Origin: Promethearchaeota archaeon
Lineage (GTDB): Archaea; Asgardarchaeota; Lokiarchaeia; Sigyniarchaeales; SOKP01
Direction of reading: 5' to 3'
Length of the DNA stretch: 57,421 nucleotides
Assembly: GCA_008080735.1 (NCBI GenBank)
Contig: SHMW01000018.1
Span: forward strand, 1-57,421
Made by a program: the position numbers and the translations under genes. Below are positions 46,508 to 55,865 of this stretch, one piece after another. Under the pieces are notes generated by a model, which had not been told where the DNA came from, searched no databases, and saw only the letters and a list, made by a program, of their open reading frames with translations. Each line of letters opens with the position of its first letter. Within the stretch, counting starts at the first letter, position 1.

Positions 46508-47731
46508 TTGAAGAGAGTAGCAATTATTGGCGTTGGACATACTAAATTCGGAAAGCTTGAAGACAAGAATCTCATGGATCTCTTATGCGATGCTTCTTTA
46601 GAAGCGATACATGATTCTAATACCGAAAATGAGAAATTTGATTCTGTTTATGTTGGATGTATGAGTGCGCATGCATTTAATAACATCTCTGGTATTGCGA
46701 GTGCTTTAGTAGACAAAATTGGAATAATCCCGGCTGCGGCGAATCATATAAAAAATGGTCCCGCAAGTGGAGGTTCAGCAATCATCGCAGGTTTTCAATC
46801 AATAGCATCGGGTTTGAGTGATTTAACACTCGTTGTTGGAGCTGAAAAGATGACACATATTTCAACTCCAGGATATATCACATCAAATGTCGCAACATTA
46901 ACACATCCAGAAGCAGAGCGAATTCATGGAATATCATTACCTGGGATGGCGGGTTTGTTAGCGAGAACATATTTGAAAAAATATAATGCTAAATTAAGTT
47001 GGCTTTCAGATATCGCTATAAAAAACCATGATAATGGAGCGCTCAATTCATTAGCCCATTTCCAACGATCCATCAAAAATTTCATGGAAAGTGCTATCAA
47101 GAAGGGAAAAGGAACGTGGGATAATGTCCATGAATTTTTAGAGGATGATGATAGAAATCCAATAATTGCAGACCCTCTTCGATTATTCCATATCTGCCCA
47201 ATTTCAGATGGAGCAGCTGCGCTTGTTCTCTGTGATGCAAAGAAAGCAAAAAATTATTGTGATAGGCCCATTTTAATTTCAGGAATTGGACAAGCGACCG
47301 ATACCCACATAGTCTATGAACGAGAGGATATAACTACTTTAAGAGCTCTGAAAATATGTTCGCAAAAAGCATACCAAATGGCGGGATTAAAACCATCAGA
47401 TATTGATGTAGCTGAATTGCATGACGCATTTGAAATATTAGAGGCTGTAGAGAGTGAAGATATAGGTTTTTTTGCTAAAGGAGAAGGTGCAAAAGCAGCT
47501 CATGAAGGGCTAACACAAATCGATGGTCAAATCCCTATTAATCCTTCTGGAGGCTTAAAAGCACGGGGACATCCTTTAGGTGCAACAGGAGTTGCTCAAG
47601 TAGTCGAATTATTTTGGCAATTACGTGGGGAGGCGGAAAAAAGACAAGTTCAAGATGCAGAGAAGGGCATAACGTGCAATTTTGGTGGATTTGGAAATAA
47701 TATTATATCCGTTATCGTAGAAAAGATGTGA
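46508..47731 (+). CDS. Thiolase-family protein with Pro at the nucleophile position
   Basis: The 407-residue product starts at TTG (46508) with VAIIGVGHTKFGKL, the SCP2/archaeal thiolase N-terminus. It keeps the active-site histidine (GGLKARGHPLGATG) and the C-terminal CNFGGFGNN. The nucleophile motif (CASG) reads GPASGG with Pro85 where Cys is expected. So it may not do Claisen chemistry by the usual mechanism, or the C-terminal Cys takes over. The DUF35 gene follows 6 bases later, the usual partner. With korABCD and the mutase it forms one plus-strand operon. Confidence 0.87.
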   Translation: MKRVAIIGVGHTKFGKLEDKNLMDLLCDASLEAIHDSNTENEKFDSVYVGCMSAHAFNNISGIASALVDKIGIIPAAANHIKNGPASGGSAIIAGFQSIASGLSDLTLVVGAEKMTHISTPGYITSNVATLTHPEAERIHGISLPGMAGLLARTYLKKYNAKLSWLSDIAIKNHDNGALNSLAHFQRSIKNFMESAIKKGKGTWDNVHEFLEDDDRNPIIADPLRLFHICPISDGAAALVLCDAKKAKNYCDRPILISGIGQATDTHIVYEREDITTLRALKICSQKAYQMAGLKPSDIDVAELHDAFEILEAVESEDIGFFAKGEGAKAAHEGLTQIDGQIPINPSGGLKARGHPLGATGVAQVVELFWQLRGEAEKRQVQDAEKGITCNFGGFGNNIISVIVEKM

Positions 47732-47737
47732 GTTCAT

Positions 47738-48103
47738 ATGATGAAAAACCAAGAATTTGAGGTAAATTGGAAAAAATGCAAGAATTGCGGATTTATACAA
47801 CATCATTCTCATATAAGATGTTTGAAATGTAAAAATGAACAATTTACTACAACAGAACCATCTGGAAAGGCTACCCTTATAAGTTATACGATTTTGAAGT
47901 CACCTCCCATGGAATTTCGAGATAAACATTCCTATGCATTAGGAATAATTGAATTTGAAAATGGAATTAGATTAATGGGGCAGATTAAGGAGAATGCCGA
48001 TTTAGAAATTGGAATAGAAGTAAAACTTCACAATGAGACCATCTGTAAGGATTTAGATGGAAGGGAAATTATTACATACATTTTTGAACCCGTTAAAAGT
48101 TAA
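47738..48103 (+). CDS. DUF35 zinc-ribbon/OB-fold thiolase partner
   Basis: The 121-residue product has a zinc ribbon with CKNCGF and CLKCKNE, then an OB-fold (GKATLISYTILKSPPMEF, YALGIIEFENGIRLMGQI). DUF35 proteins bind CoA substrates and bridge thiolase with synthase subunits. It follows the thiolase-like gene at 6 bases and lies 24 bases before the mutase, which has the ribosome site AAGGAGG. No HMG-CoA-synthase-like gene is in this operon; the one elsewhere in the window has its own fused DUF35. Confidence 0.9.
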   Translation: MMKNQEFEVNWKKCKNCGFIQHHSHIRCLKCKNEQFTTTEPSGKATLISYTILKSPPMEFRDKHSYALGIIEFENGIRLMGQIKENADLEIGIEVKLHNETICKDLDGREIITYIFEPVKS

Positions 48104-48127
48104 ATTCATATAAGGAGGACGTGGAAT

Positions 48128-49804
48128 ATGTTTTCAGAAGAGGAATTAAAAAAGTTAAAGGAAATAAAAGAAAGATGGAAATCAAAAGTATTAGAAAAAT
48201 ATATAAAAAAAGGAGAGAGAAGAGAAGAATTTAAGACACCTTCGGGAATTCCCATAAAGCAAATATATGATCCTTTGGATATAGAAGATTTGAATTATAT
48301 AAAAGATCTTTCCTATCCGGGATTAACTCCTTTTACAAGGGGTGTGTATCCAACCATGTATAGAGGAAGGATCTGGACAATGCGACAATATAGTGGATTC
48401 GCTGACGCGAAAAAAACAAATGAACGCTTTAAATATTTAATCTCCCAAGGACAGAAGGGTTTATCTATTGCGTTTGATCTTCCCACGCAGATGGGGTATG
48501 ATCCCGATAATGAAATATGTTATGGAGAAGTTGGAAAGGTTGGTGTTTCTATTAGTTCGTTAAAAGATTTCGAGGTTTTATTTCAAGACATTCCTTTAGA
48601 TAAGATATCTACAAGCATGACTATTAATTCCCCAACAGCAGTACTATTAGCGATGTATATAGCAATGGCTGAAAAAAGAGGAATAGATAAAAAGGAATTA
48701 AGAGGGACTGTGCAAAATGATATATTAAAAGAATATATTGCCAGAGGAACTTATATATTCCCACCAGAACCTTCCTTACGGTTAACTGCGGACATCATTG
48801 AATATTGCTCTGACTACATGCCTCGCTTCAATACAATAAGTATAAGTGGATATCATATGAGAGAAGCGGGTTCAAATGCGATACAAGAACTTGCTTTTAC
48901 TTTAGCGAACGGTATTGCTTATGTAAAAGAGGTTTTAAAAAGGGGAATTGATATTGATGATTTTGCTCCAAGATTATCTTTTTTCTTCGCAGCTCAAAAT
49001 GATGTGTTTGAGGAGATAGCAAAATTTAGAGCCGCAAGGCGATTATGGGCTCATATAATGAAAGAAAAGTTCAATGCAAAAAACCCGAATTCTTTTAAGA
49101 TGAGATTTCATACACAAACCGCGGGTATAACGCTCACAGCTCAACAACCAAAAGTAAATATCATAAGAGTGGCCATACAGGCATTATCGAGCATCTTGGG
49201 TGGCACTCAAAGTCTACATACCTGCGGAGCTGATGAGGCCCTAAGTATTCCCACCGAAGATTCTGTAAGAATTTCCCTAAGAACTCAACAAGTCCTTGCC
49301 TATGAATCGGGAATTACTAATGTGGTTGATCCTGTCGGCGGATCATACTATCTTGAATATTTAACAAAGGAATTGGAACAAAAAACTATGGAATATATAA
49401 ATAAAATTGAAAAAATGGGTGGAATGACTGCGGCAATAAACTCAAATTATATACAAAACGAAATTTCTGAAAATGCTTACCTAACCCAGAGGAGAATTGA
49501 AAAGGGAGAAAAAACAATTGTTGGGGTAAATGCCTTTCAAACAGAAGAAGATTTAAAAATTGAAACGTTCACATTTGACGAAAATATTACTAAAAGGAAA
49601 ATTGATGAATTGTATACCCTAAAGGAAGAAAGAGATAATAATTTGGTGCAAAATCGTTTAGTAGATCTGAAAAGAGTCGCTGAAAGTAATGAAAACATTA
49701 TGCCTGCAGTAATAAATGCCGTGAAAGCTTACGCGACACTACAAGAGATCTGTGATATACTTAGAGAGGTTTTTGGTGAATATCAAAGTAGAACTATCTT
49801 TTAA
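48128..49804 (+). CDS. Methylmalonyl-CoA mutase-type large (catalytic) subunit
   Basis: The 558-residue product covers the TIM-barrel domain of B12-dependent acyl-CoA mutases: YPGLTPFTRGVYPTMYRG, WTMRQYSGFADAKKTN, GLSIAFDLPTQMGYD, TIS ISGYHMREAG, and RFHTQTAGITLTAQQP. The residue set YSGF and the RxxxxxQ pattern fit methylmalonyl-CoA mutase rather than isobutyryl-CoA mutase, but this is from memory. The separate B12-binding subunit (about 130 residues, DxHxxG) is absent from the window. The gene has Shine-Dalgarno AAGGAGGAC before ATG 48128. It links propionyl-CoA metabolism with succinyl-CoA. Confidence 0.92.
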   Translation: MFSEEELKKLKEIKERWKSKVLEKYIKKGERREEFKTPSGIPIKQIYDPLDIEDLNYIKDLSYPGLTPFTRGVYPTMYRGRIWTMRQYSGFADAKKTNERFKYLISQGQKGLSIAFDLPTQMGYDPDNEICYGEVGKVGVSISSLKDFEVLFQDIPLDKISTSMTINSPTAVLLAMYIAMAEKRGIDKKELRGTVQNDILKEYIARGTYIFPPEPSLRLTADIIEYCSDYMPRFNTISISGYHMREAGSNAIQELAFTLANGIAYVKEVLKRGIDIDDFAPRLSFFFAAQNDVFEEIAKFRAARRLWAHIMKEKFNAKNPNSFKMRFHTQTAGITLTAQQPKVNIIRVAIQALSSILGGTQSLHTCGADEALSIPTEDSVRISLRTQQVLAYESGITNVVDPVGGSYYLEYLTKELEQKTMEYINKIEKMGGMTAAINSNYIQNEISENAYLTQRRIEKGEKTIVGVNAFQTEEDLKIETFTFDENITKRKIDELYTLKEERDNNLVQNRLVDLKRVAESNENIMPAVINAVKAYATLQEICDILREVFGEYQSRTIF

Positions 49805-49954
49805 TTTGTGTAGTTTCTAATCGAGCTTTAAAAACAGATTTATTTGAGATACTATCTTATCCAATATAGAAGATATTCTTATTACAAACCAAAATTTTGT
49901 AAGTTACATAAGATTTTCATTCGATTTACTTGATCATTAATCAAAGAATCATCA

Positions 49955-50458
49955 GTGAAAGAGCTTATGAAGAAAAAAGTTTTAGTCTTTGAGCCTAAAA
50001 AATGTATTGGATGCCGATTATGTGAGGGTTACTGTGCAATGACTCATTATGGAGTTAATAACCCCTCAAAATCACGTATTCGTATTATAAGAAATCATAA
50101 AAAACAAATAGATATTGCGATCTATTGTCATCAATGTATTAACCCTCCTTGTGTGGAAGCATGCAAATTTAATGCTCTAAGTGTTGATTCTGAAACTGGA
50201 GCGATTTCCGTTGAAGAGGAGAATTGCACAGCTTGCAGAATGTGTGTTGAAAAATGTCCTTATGCGGTACCATCTATTCATCCAGATAACAATATTATAA
50301 TGATCTGTGATTTATGTGGAGGAGAACCTAAATGCGTAGAGATATGTCCAGAAAACGCAATTCAATACCTTGAGATTCATAAAGCCGACAATATATACAA
50401 GTCAATATATACTAAACAAGCAGCAGAAAATTTAACTTATAGGGAGGAGGGAAAATGA
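49955..50458 (+). CDS. Four-cluster ferredoxin-like electron-transfer subunit of AOR
   Basis: The 167-residue product has cysteine runs CIGCRLCEGYCAM, CHQCINPPCVEAC, CTACRMCVEKCP and CDLCGGEPKCVEICP, so up to four [4Fe-4S] clusters, like the HycB/DmsB-type partner of WOR5-like oxidoreductases. The start is GTG 49955 or ATG 49967. It overlaps the aldehyde oxidoreductase by 4 bases (ATGA), translationally coupled. Role: accept electrons from aldehyde oxidation. Confidence 0.92.
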   Translation: MKELMKKKVLVFEPKKCIGCRLCEGYCAMTHYGVNNPSKSRIRIIRNHKKQIDIAIYCHQCINPPCVEACKFNALSVDSETGAISVEEENCTACRMCVEKCPYAVPSIHPDNNIIMICDLCGGEPKCVEICPENAIQYLEIHKADNIYKSIYTKQAAENLTYREEGK

Positions 50459-52281
50459 AAAAATCTTTTGGAATGATGGGTAAATTATTAAGGGTTAATC
50501 TCACAACAGAAAAGATTTCAACTGAATCTATAAGCTTCAAATTATGGGAAGCCTTTTTGGGTGGCCGAGGACTTGGAGCCTACTATTTAATGAAAGAGGT
50601 TCCTCCAGATACAGACCCACTAAGTCCAGATAATAAACTTATTTTCATGAATGGACCATTAGCGGGTACGATAATTCCTGGAAATAATAAAATATGTGTT
50701 ACTTTTAAATCATATCTCACAGAAAGTTATTCCTATTCATTATGTGGAGGCTTTTGGGGTCCAGAATTAAAATATGCTGGCTATGATGGTCTTATAATGG
50801 AAGGGAAGGCATCAAAACCAGTGTATCTTTGGATTGATGATGAAAATATTGAAATCAAGGTTGCAGATCATATTTGGGGAGAGATGATCTCTGAAAGTGA
50901 GGAACAAATTCGTAGAGAACTTGGAGGCGATGAAACAATTCAAATTGCAGTTATAGGTCCCGCAGGAGAGAAAAAGGTGGCTTATGCATGTATCACTGCT
51001 GGTCAATATAGGGAATTTGGGAGAGGAGGTTCTGGTGCAATAATGGGATCAAAGAATTTGAAAGGAATCGCACTGCGAGGGTCTCATGATGTTATCGTTG
51101 GCAAACCAGATGAATTAATCCCCTTATCTAAAAGATTAATTCAAAATCTACAAAAATCATCTGGAGGTCAGATTCGAAGGAAATATGGCACGATGGAATT
51201 GGTTGAAAGAATAAATGATGCGGGCTTTTGGGTAACTCGGAATTTTTCAGGAGGATATTTTGAAGAGGGTTATAAACTGGAAGGAGAACAAATGCGCCAA
51301 GAGATTGTGAGTGGCGATAGTTCCTGTTTTGGTTGTCCTATAGGGTGTGGCAAATGGACCTATGTTCAAACTAAGGATGGAGAGATCTTACAAATGGAGG
51401 GTCCTGAGTTTGAGAGTGTTGGAATGTTAGGGTCAAACTGTGGTATTAGCGATTGGAAAACCATAATGGCTGCCACTAAAATCTGTGATACTTATGGGTT
51501 TGATACTATTAATGGTGGTGGAATTATAGGGATGCTTATGGAAGCCTATGAATCAGGTGCCTTGGACAAAGAGAATATCGATGGAATTGACTTGACTTTT
51601 GGGAATGGGGATGCCCTCTTGAAAATGTTGAAGAAAATAGGAAAAAGAGAAGGTATCGGGGATATTCTCGCAAAAGGTATAGAACGTGCCGGAAGGGAAT
51701 TAGGCATATTAGAATTTGCGGTTCATTCAAAAGGACAAACTTTCCCTGTATACGATCCTCGTGGCGCAAAGGCGATGGCATTGACATATTCCACCAGCCC
51801 AAAAGGAGCGCATCATATGTTCGCGACTACTTTCGGAGCTGAGTTAACAATGGGCAATAGGTTCGAAGAGGAAGGAAAAGCGAGTTTAGAAAGAACTCAT
51901 CAATTCAGTATGGCAATTGTAGACTCTATTGCTCTATGCTCGACAATGCGAGCGGGAATAACGTTGAATGATCAAGCGGAAGCATATTCGGTTGTCACAG
52001 GAATGCAAATGGATATAGATAAATTAAATGAAGCCGCGGAGCGTATTATTAACCTTGAAAGAATGTATAATGTTCTTATCGGTTATAATCGTGAGAATGA
52101 TACTTTACCGAGTAAATTTCTAAATGTAGCTATGCCGAAAGGTGAAAGCAAAGGTCAAACTGTAAATCTTAGTTTAATGTTGGATGAATATTATGACGTT
52201 ATGGGTTGGACAATTGATGGAATTCCAACTAAAGAGAAGCTACATCAATTAGAACTAAATCGTTTTATTGATGGAATCTAA
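50455..52281 (+). CDS. aor: Aldehyde ferredoxin oxidoreductase (tungsten/molybdopterin)
   Basis: The 608-residue product has the AOR start GKLLRVNLTTEKIS...LGGRGLGAYYLMKE, the cofactor region GPEFESVGMLGSNCGI, and cysteine cluster SSCFGCPIGCGKW. This enzyme family holds tungsto-bispterin plus one [4Fe-4S] and oxidises aldehydes to acids. The paired ferredoxin subunit places it near WOR5-type two-subunit enzymes; the aldehyde substrate is not readable. In an anaerobic peptide or sugar fermenter it removes aldehydes made from 2-oxoacids. Confidence 0.93.
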   Translation: MKKSFGMMGKLLRVNLTTEKISTESISFKLWEAFLGGRGLGAYYLMKEVPPDTDPLSPDNKLIFMNGPLAGTIIPGNNKICVTFKSYLTESYSYSLCGGFWGPELKYAGYDGLIMEGKASKPVYLWIDDENIEIKVADHIWGEMISESEEQIRRELGGDETIQIAVIGPAGEKKVAYACITAGQYREFGRGGSGAIMGSKNLKGIALRGSHDVIVGKPDELIPLSKRLIQNLQKSSGGQIRRKYGTMELVERINDAGFWVTRNFSGGYFEEGYKLEGEQMRQEIVSGDSSCFGCPIGCGKWTYVQTKDGEILQMEGPEFESVGMLGSNCGISDWKTIMAATKICDTYGFDTINGGGIIGMLMEAYESGALDKENIDGIDLTFGNGDALLKMLKKIGKREGIGDILAKGIERAGRELGILEFAVHSKGQTFPVYDPRGAKAMALTYSTSPKGAHHMFATTFGAELTMGNRFEEEGKASLERTHQFSMAIVDSIALCSTMRAGITLNDQAEAYSVVTGMQMDIDKLNEAAERIINLERMYNVLIGYNRENDTLPSKFLNVAMPKGESKGQTVNLSLMLDEYYDVMGWTIDGIPTKEKLHQLELNRFIDGI

Positions 52282-52347
52282 TTTTTCTTATATTATAGTT
52301 TATTGAAAAAAATCATTGAATTCTAAACCATAAAAATATTTTAAGGG

Positions 52348-53604
52348 ATGCGAGCTCAAAAATTTCCGAAGATGCGGTTTGTCACTCAAGCTATCAGATT
52401 TCCTGAAGTGGAGAATCTTGAATCTTTGATCACTAACAAGCTTAAGGACTTTGGATTAAATAAGAGGGTTTCTAATGGTGAAAGGATCGCATTAACTGCT
52501 AGTTCACGGGGAATAAAATCCCAAGCGCTTATTCTTCGACTTCTAGTAGATTATCTAAAGACCTTAGGCACTAAACCATATATAATTCCCGCGATGGGGA
52601 GCCACGGAGGCGCAACTGCTAAGGGACAAATGGAAATCTTAAAAGAATATGGAATAACTACTCAGTCCATGGGTTGTCCAATTAGAGCTACTATGGAAGT
52701 GGTTAAACTTGGAGTCACTGAATTTGGAACCCCTTTAGTTGTTAATAAACATGTATTAGATGCAGATAAAATTTTTATAATCAACAAAATCAATACTCAT
52801 TCCAAATTCGTGGGGCCGGTAGAGAGTGGTCTTAGTAAAATGTGCTTAATTGGCCTCGGAAGCCATCAAGGAGCTAAACTTTATCATCGACTCATTGAAA
52901 AATATTCTTGGACGACTGTTATCCAATCTCTAAGTAACTTAATCATAGAGAAATTACCTATTATGGCAGGTTTAGCAATAATTCAGAATGCTTATAATAA
53001 AGTTTCTGAGATTCATTTTTTAAAACCAGAAGAATTTGTTGAGAAAGAACCAGAATTACTAGAGAGATGTAAAGAAATCAAGCCTAAAATTCCTTTTAAT
53101 GAATTGGACCTCCTCATTATTGATGAGATGGGCAAAAATATCTTCGGTACGGGTATGGATACCCAAATCACAGGTAAGAAACGCAACTCTGAGATGAATG
53201 TTCAATGGGTATTTGTCAGAGATCTCACGGAAGAAACTCATGGAAATGCTCAAGGTATAGGTCTTGCGGATTTTACTACCAAACGTTTAGTAGATAAAAT
53301 AGATTTCTCACAGACCTATGAGAATGCTTTGACAGCTTATCGTACAGATTCTCCAAAAATTCCCATTTTCCTTCCCACTGACAAGGATATATTGAATAAA
53401 ATATTCGATGTATCGGGCATAAAAAACCCTTCGGAATTTCGAATAGTTTGGATTAAAAATACCTTAGAACTCGGAAAGATGTTAGTTTCTGAAGCTTTTT
53501 TTGATGAAATAGAAAGTAAAATTAATCTTAATTCTGTTGAGGGTGTAGAAGATATACAATTTGACAAGCAAGGTTATCTAACTAACTCTAAAAAATATTG
53601 GTAA
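52348..53604 (+). CDS. LarA/DUF2088-family protein (nickel-pincer racemase-like)
   Basis: The 418-residue product has the DUF2088 pattern with SRGIKS and MGSHGGAT (His), INTHSKFVGPVESGLSKM (His and Lys in the region holding the nickel-pincer cofactor in LarA), and LGSHQGAK (His). LarA catalyses lactate racemisation with a nickel pincer nucleotide; many homologues act on other 2-hydroxyacids. No larBCE genes are in the window. It follows aor at 66 bases, so a shared transcript is possible. Confidence 0.8.
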   Translation: MRAQKFPKMRFVTQAIRFPEVENLESLITNKLKDFGLNKRVSNGERIALTASSRGIKSQALILRLLVDYLKTLGTKPYIIPAMGSHGGATAKGQMEILKEYGITTQSMGCPIRATMEVVKLGVTEFGTPLVVNKHVLDADKIFIINKINTHSKFVGPVESGLSKMCLIGLGSHQGAKLYHRLIEKYSWTTVIQSLSNLIIEKLPIMAGLAIIQNAYNKVSEIHFLKPEEFVEKEPELLERCKEIKPKIPFNELDLLIIDEMGKNIFGTGMDTQITGKKRNSEMNVQWVFVRDLTEETHGNAQGIGLADFTTKRLVDKIDFSQTYENALTAYRTDSPKIPIFLPTDKDILNKIFDVSGIKNPSEFRIVWIKNTLELGKMLVSEAFFDEIESKINLNSVEGVEDIQFDKQGYLTNSKKYW

Positions 53605-53670
53605 AGCTTGTATATGTGAAGGAAATAGTTATTTTTATTGGGAAATAAAAATTAGCGTTTTTAATTGGGT

Positions 53671-53680
53671 TTTAAATATA
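53671..53680 (+). promoter_or_regulatory. TATA box for AEC transporter gene
   Basis: TTTAAATATA lies centred about 26 bases before the ATG at 53702. An archaeal transcript from this box would start at or near the ATG, so the mRNA should be leaderless; no Shine-Dalgarno sequence is present. Confidence 0.5.
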
Positions 53681-53701
53681 TAAACAAATTCTCAACTGAA
53701 A

Positions 53702-54631
53702 ATGGCTGATGTCAACTATACATTCTTGCTTTCTTTAACCATAATTACCTTGGGATATTTACTGAAAAAAGCTAATATCATCTCAGAAGAGAATGGAAGA
53801 TCTATCGCAAAAGTTGTGTTCAATGCTACATTGCCAGCTCTTATTTTTAAAACAGTTGTATCAATCGAAATTACCCCAACTCTAATCCTACTCACAGTAA
53901 TTCCATTATTATATGCTGGTTTTGTATTTACTCTCTCATATTTCATATATCGTAAAGATCATCCTTCAATAACAGGGCTTTCATTGATGAGTGTTATAGG
54001 TTTTAATGTTGTACATTTAGCATTTCCTTTAATAGAGAGAATTTGGGGAACCGAGGGGTTAAAATATATAGCGATGTTCGATATCGCAAACGGTTTTGTT
54101 ATATTTGTGATGTGTTATTTAATAGGTTCAATATTTTCTCCTAAAAACGAGAGAGTAAATAAAAGAGACATTTTTAAAAAGAGTGCAAGAAAGCTATTAT
54201 CTTCTGGACCGCTGATTGCATATTTCATCGCTTTAATTCTAAATCTCTCCGGGCTTCTAATTCCCAACTTCATTAGTGATATTATGGATATCCTTGGAAG
54301 AGCTAATTCAGCTCTAACCTTATTATTACTCGGAATATTCTTGAATTTTCATTTTGAGAAAAGTAAATGGAAAAATATTTTAAAAATCTTAGGTATTAGA
54401 TATTTGTTTGGACTCGTAATAGGTATCTCTCTCTTTTTCTTGTTGCCCTTTAATCTCCTTTATAGAGGTATATTATCTATTGCTCTAATTTTACCAATAG
54501 GCCTCGCGATGATTCCGTATGCCGTCGAATTTGAATATGATGAAGAATTGATGGGAATGGCAATCAATTTATCGTTGGTAATTTCATTTGTTTTGATGTG
54601 GCTATTAATCCTAATTTTAGGTTTCGGATAA
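53702..54631 (+). CDS. AEC-family transporter
   Basis: The 309-residue membrane protein has about ten helices, with the AEC/auxin-efflux pattern: GYLLKKANIISEENGRSIAKVVFNATLPALIF near the start and the repeat GRANSALTLLLLGIFL after the midpoint, where the fold is duplicated. The family transports organic acids such as malate or malonate. Alone behind its own TATA box; downstream of the LarA-like gene, a hydroxyacid link is possible. Confidence 0.88.
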   Translation: MADVNYTFLLSLTIITLGYLLKKANIISEENGRSIAKVVFNATLPALIFKTVVSIEITPTLILLTVIPLLYAGFVFTLSYFIYRKDHPSITGLSLMSVIGFNVVHLAFPLIERIWGTEGLKYIAMFDIANGFVIFVMCYLIGSIFSPKNERVNKRDIFKKSARKLLSSGPLIAYFIALILNLSGLLIPNFISDIMDILGRANSALTLLLLGIFLNFHFEKSKWKNILKILGIRYLFGLVIGISLFFLLPFNLLYRGILSIALILPIGLAMIPYAVEFEYDEELMGMAINLSLVISFVLMWLLILILGFG

Positions 54632-54681
54632 CTCTTTACTCCTTTAATTAGAATATTAAGAAATAGAAAAAAATATAATTT

Positions 54682-55227
54682 CTATAATGAAACTTTCTGG
54701 AATTCATACAAACTGTCGACTTTTCCAACATATCGAAATAAATCTGTGCTGAGTATGCGAGATTTTATTTGCTGCTCATCAAAATGATGATCGTCCACCC
54801 AGAGTCTCCCATCCTTTTTCAATACTCTATAAAACTCTTTTAGATGACTTTCATAGTTTTCTAATCCGTGTAAAACATCTATCAATACTACTTTATCAAT
54901 TGAGCTTTTCTCTAAATCCACCTTACAATCGGTGGTGATTGTATCAATATTACTGAGGTCATTCTTATCTGCTCGTTTTTTTACTTTTTCTGATGCTAAT
55001 GGATGGATATCTGCTGCGAATACCTTTCCTGTAGGTCCAATCTTTTCTGCTATGGGAATTGTATAGCTTCCAGGACCGCATCCGTATTCTAAGATATAAT
55101 CACCTTTTTGAAGATCTACTTTTTCGATTTTTTTCATAGGATCCTTAAAAAAGTCCCTAATTTTAAAGAAAAAAGCCATTATTTTAAAATCTATATTACT
55201 TTTATGTTCACTGTCATAATTATTCAT
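54682..55227 (-). CDS. Class I SAM-dependent methyltransferase
   Basis: The 181-residue product has SAM motif I ILEYGCGPGSYTIPIAE, motif II VFAADIHPLA, and the motif-IV-like VVLIDVLHGLENYESHL, followed by LKKDGRLWVDDHH. It is close in build to UbiE/Methyltransf_11 small-molecule enzymes; the acceptor is unknown. It overlaps the AbrB-type gene by 4 bases (ATGA), so the two are translationally coupled, an uncommon pairing. Confidence 0.88.
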   Translation of the reverse strand: MNNYDSEHKSNIDFKIMAFFFKIRDFFKDPMKKIEKVDLQKGDYILEYGCGPGSYTIPIAEKIGPTGKVFAADIHPLASEKVKKRADKNDLSNIDTITTDCKVDLEKSSIDKVVLIDVLHGLENYESHLKEFYRVLKKDGRLWVDDHHFDEQQIKSRILSTDLFRYVGKVDSLYEFQKVSL

Positions 55228-55460
55228 TTTTTTTTATCACTCCCATTAGGCTCAAATGCTTGGAATAATTTAGCGGCAAATCCATTTAATTCTGAAGCTT
55301 TGATTAATCCCAATCCTTTATTGATATCACCAAATACCAAGATCTTGTCTCCTTCATTTATGTTGAATAACTCTCTCGCTTCTTTGGGAATCGTTATTTG
55401 GCCTCTCTCACCGACTGTTGATGAGCCAAAAAACATTCTGTTTTTTTTGTGTTTTTTCAT
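55224..55460 (-). CDS. AbrB/SpoVT-type DNA-binding regulator
   Basis: The 78-residue product is a swapped-hairpin AbrB domain: STVGERGQITIPKEARELFNINEGDKILVFG, the signature with GQITIPKE, plus basic ends. Such dimers bind DNA in promoters or act as antitoxins (MazE type). No toxin is next door; the partner in the operon is a methyltransferase. It most likely regulates its own operon. Confidence 0.9.
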   Translation of the reverse strand: MKKHKKNRMFFGSSTVGERGQITIPKEARELFNINEGDKILVFGDINKGLGLIKASELNGFAAKLFQAFEPNGSDKKK

Positions 55461-55856
55461 ATTATTTCATCTTGATGCGAATTCATATGATTCATATTAT
55501 TCATACTAATCATATCTTGCATACTTTATAAATATTTTGGAACTCCTAAAATGTAAAAATTAATTGTTGAATAAATTAACAAATACTTTTCTTTTATCTA
55601 TTTCATAGCCATTCTAGGATAAGATATAGATTAGAATGAAAATGAAGAATTGAATGGAATAGGTTCTTAATCAAATCACATTTTTTGAAATCCTATTTAA
55701 ATCAAATAAAAGAATTACATGAAATCCTTATCATTTATTTTTTATTGAAATTGATCTAATCGCAATAAAACTATAAATTATAGTCATAGAAAATTTATTG
55801 AGAGATACATGGTTCTTCCTTAGTAAAACTAATCTTAAAAATAATCTATTTATGAG
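55461..55856. other. Gene-free AT-rich interval
   Basis: The 396 bases between the AbrB-type gene and the isomerase gene contain no coding frame I trust. Near 55480-55510 there is a tandem ATTCATATGATTCATATTATTC pattern that could be a binding site for the AbrB-type dimer, which starts just next to it; otherwise I see nothing. Confidence 0.4.
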
Positions 55857-55865
55857 TTGAATGAA

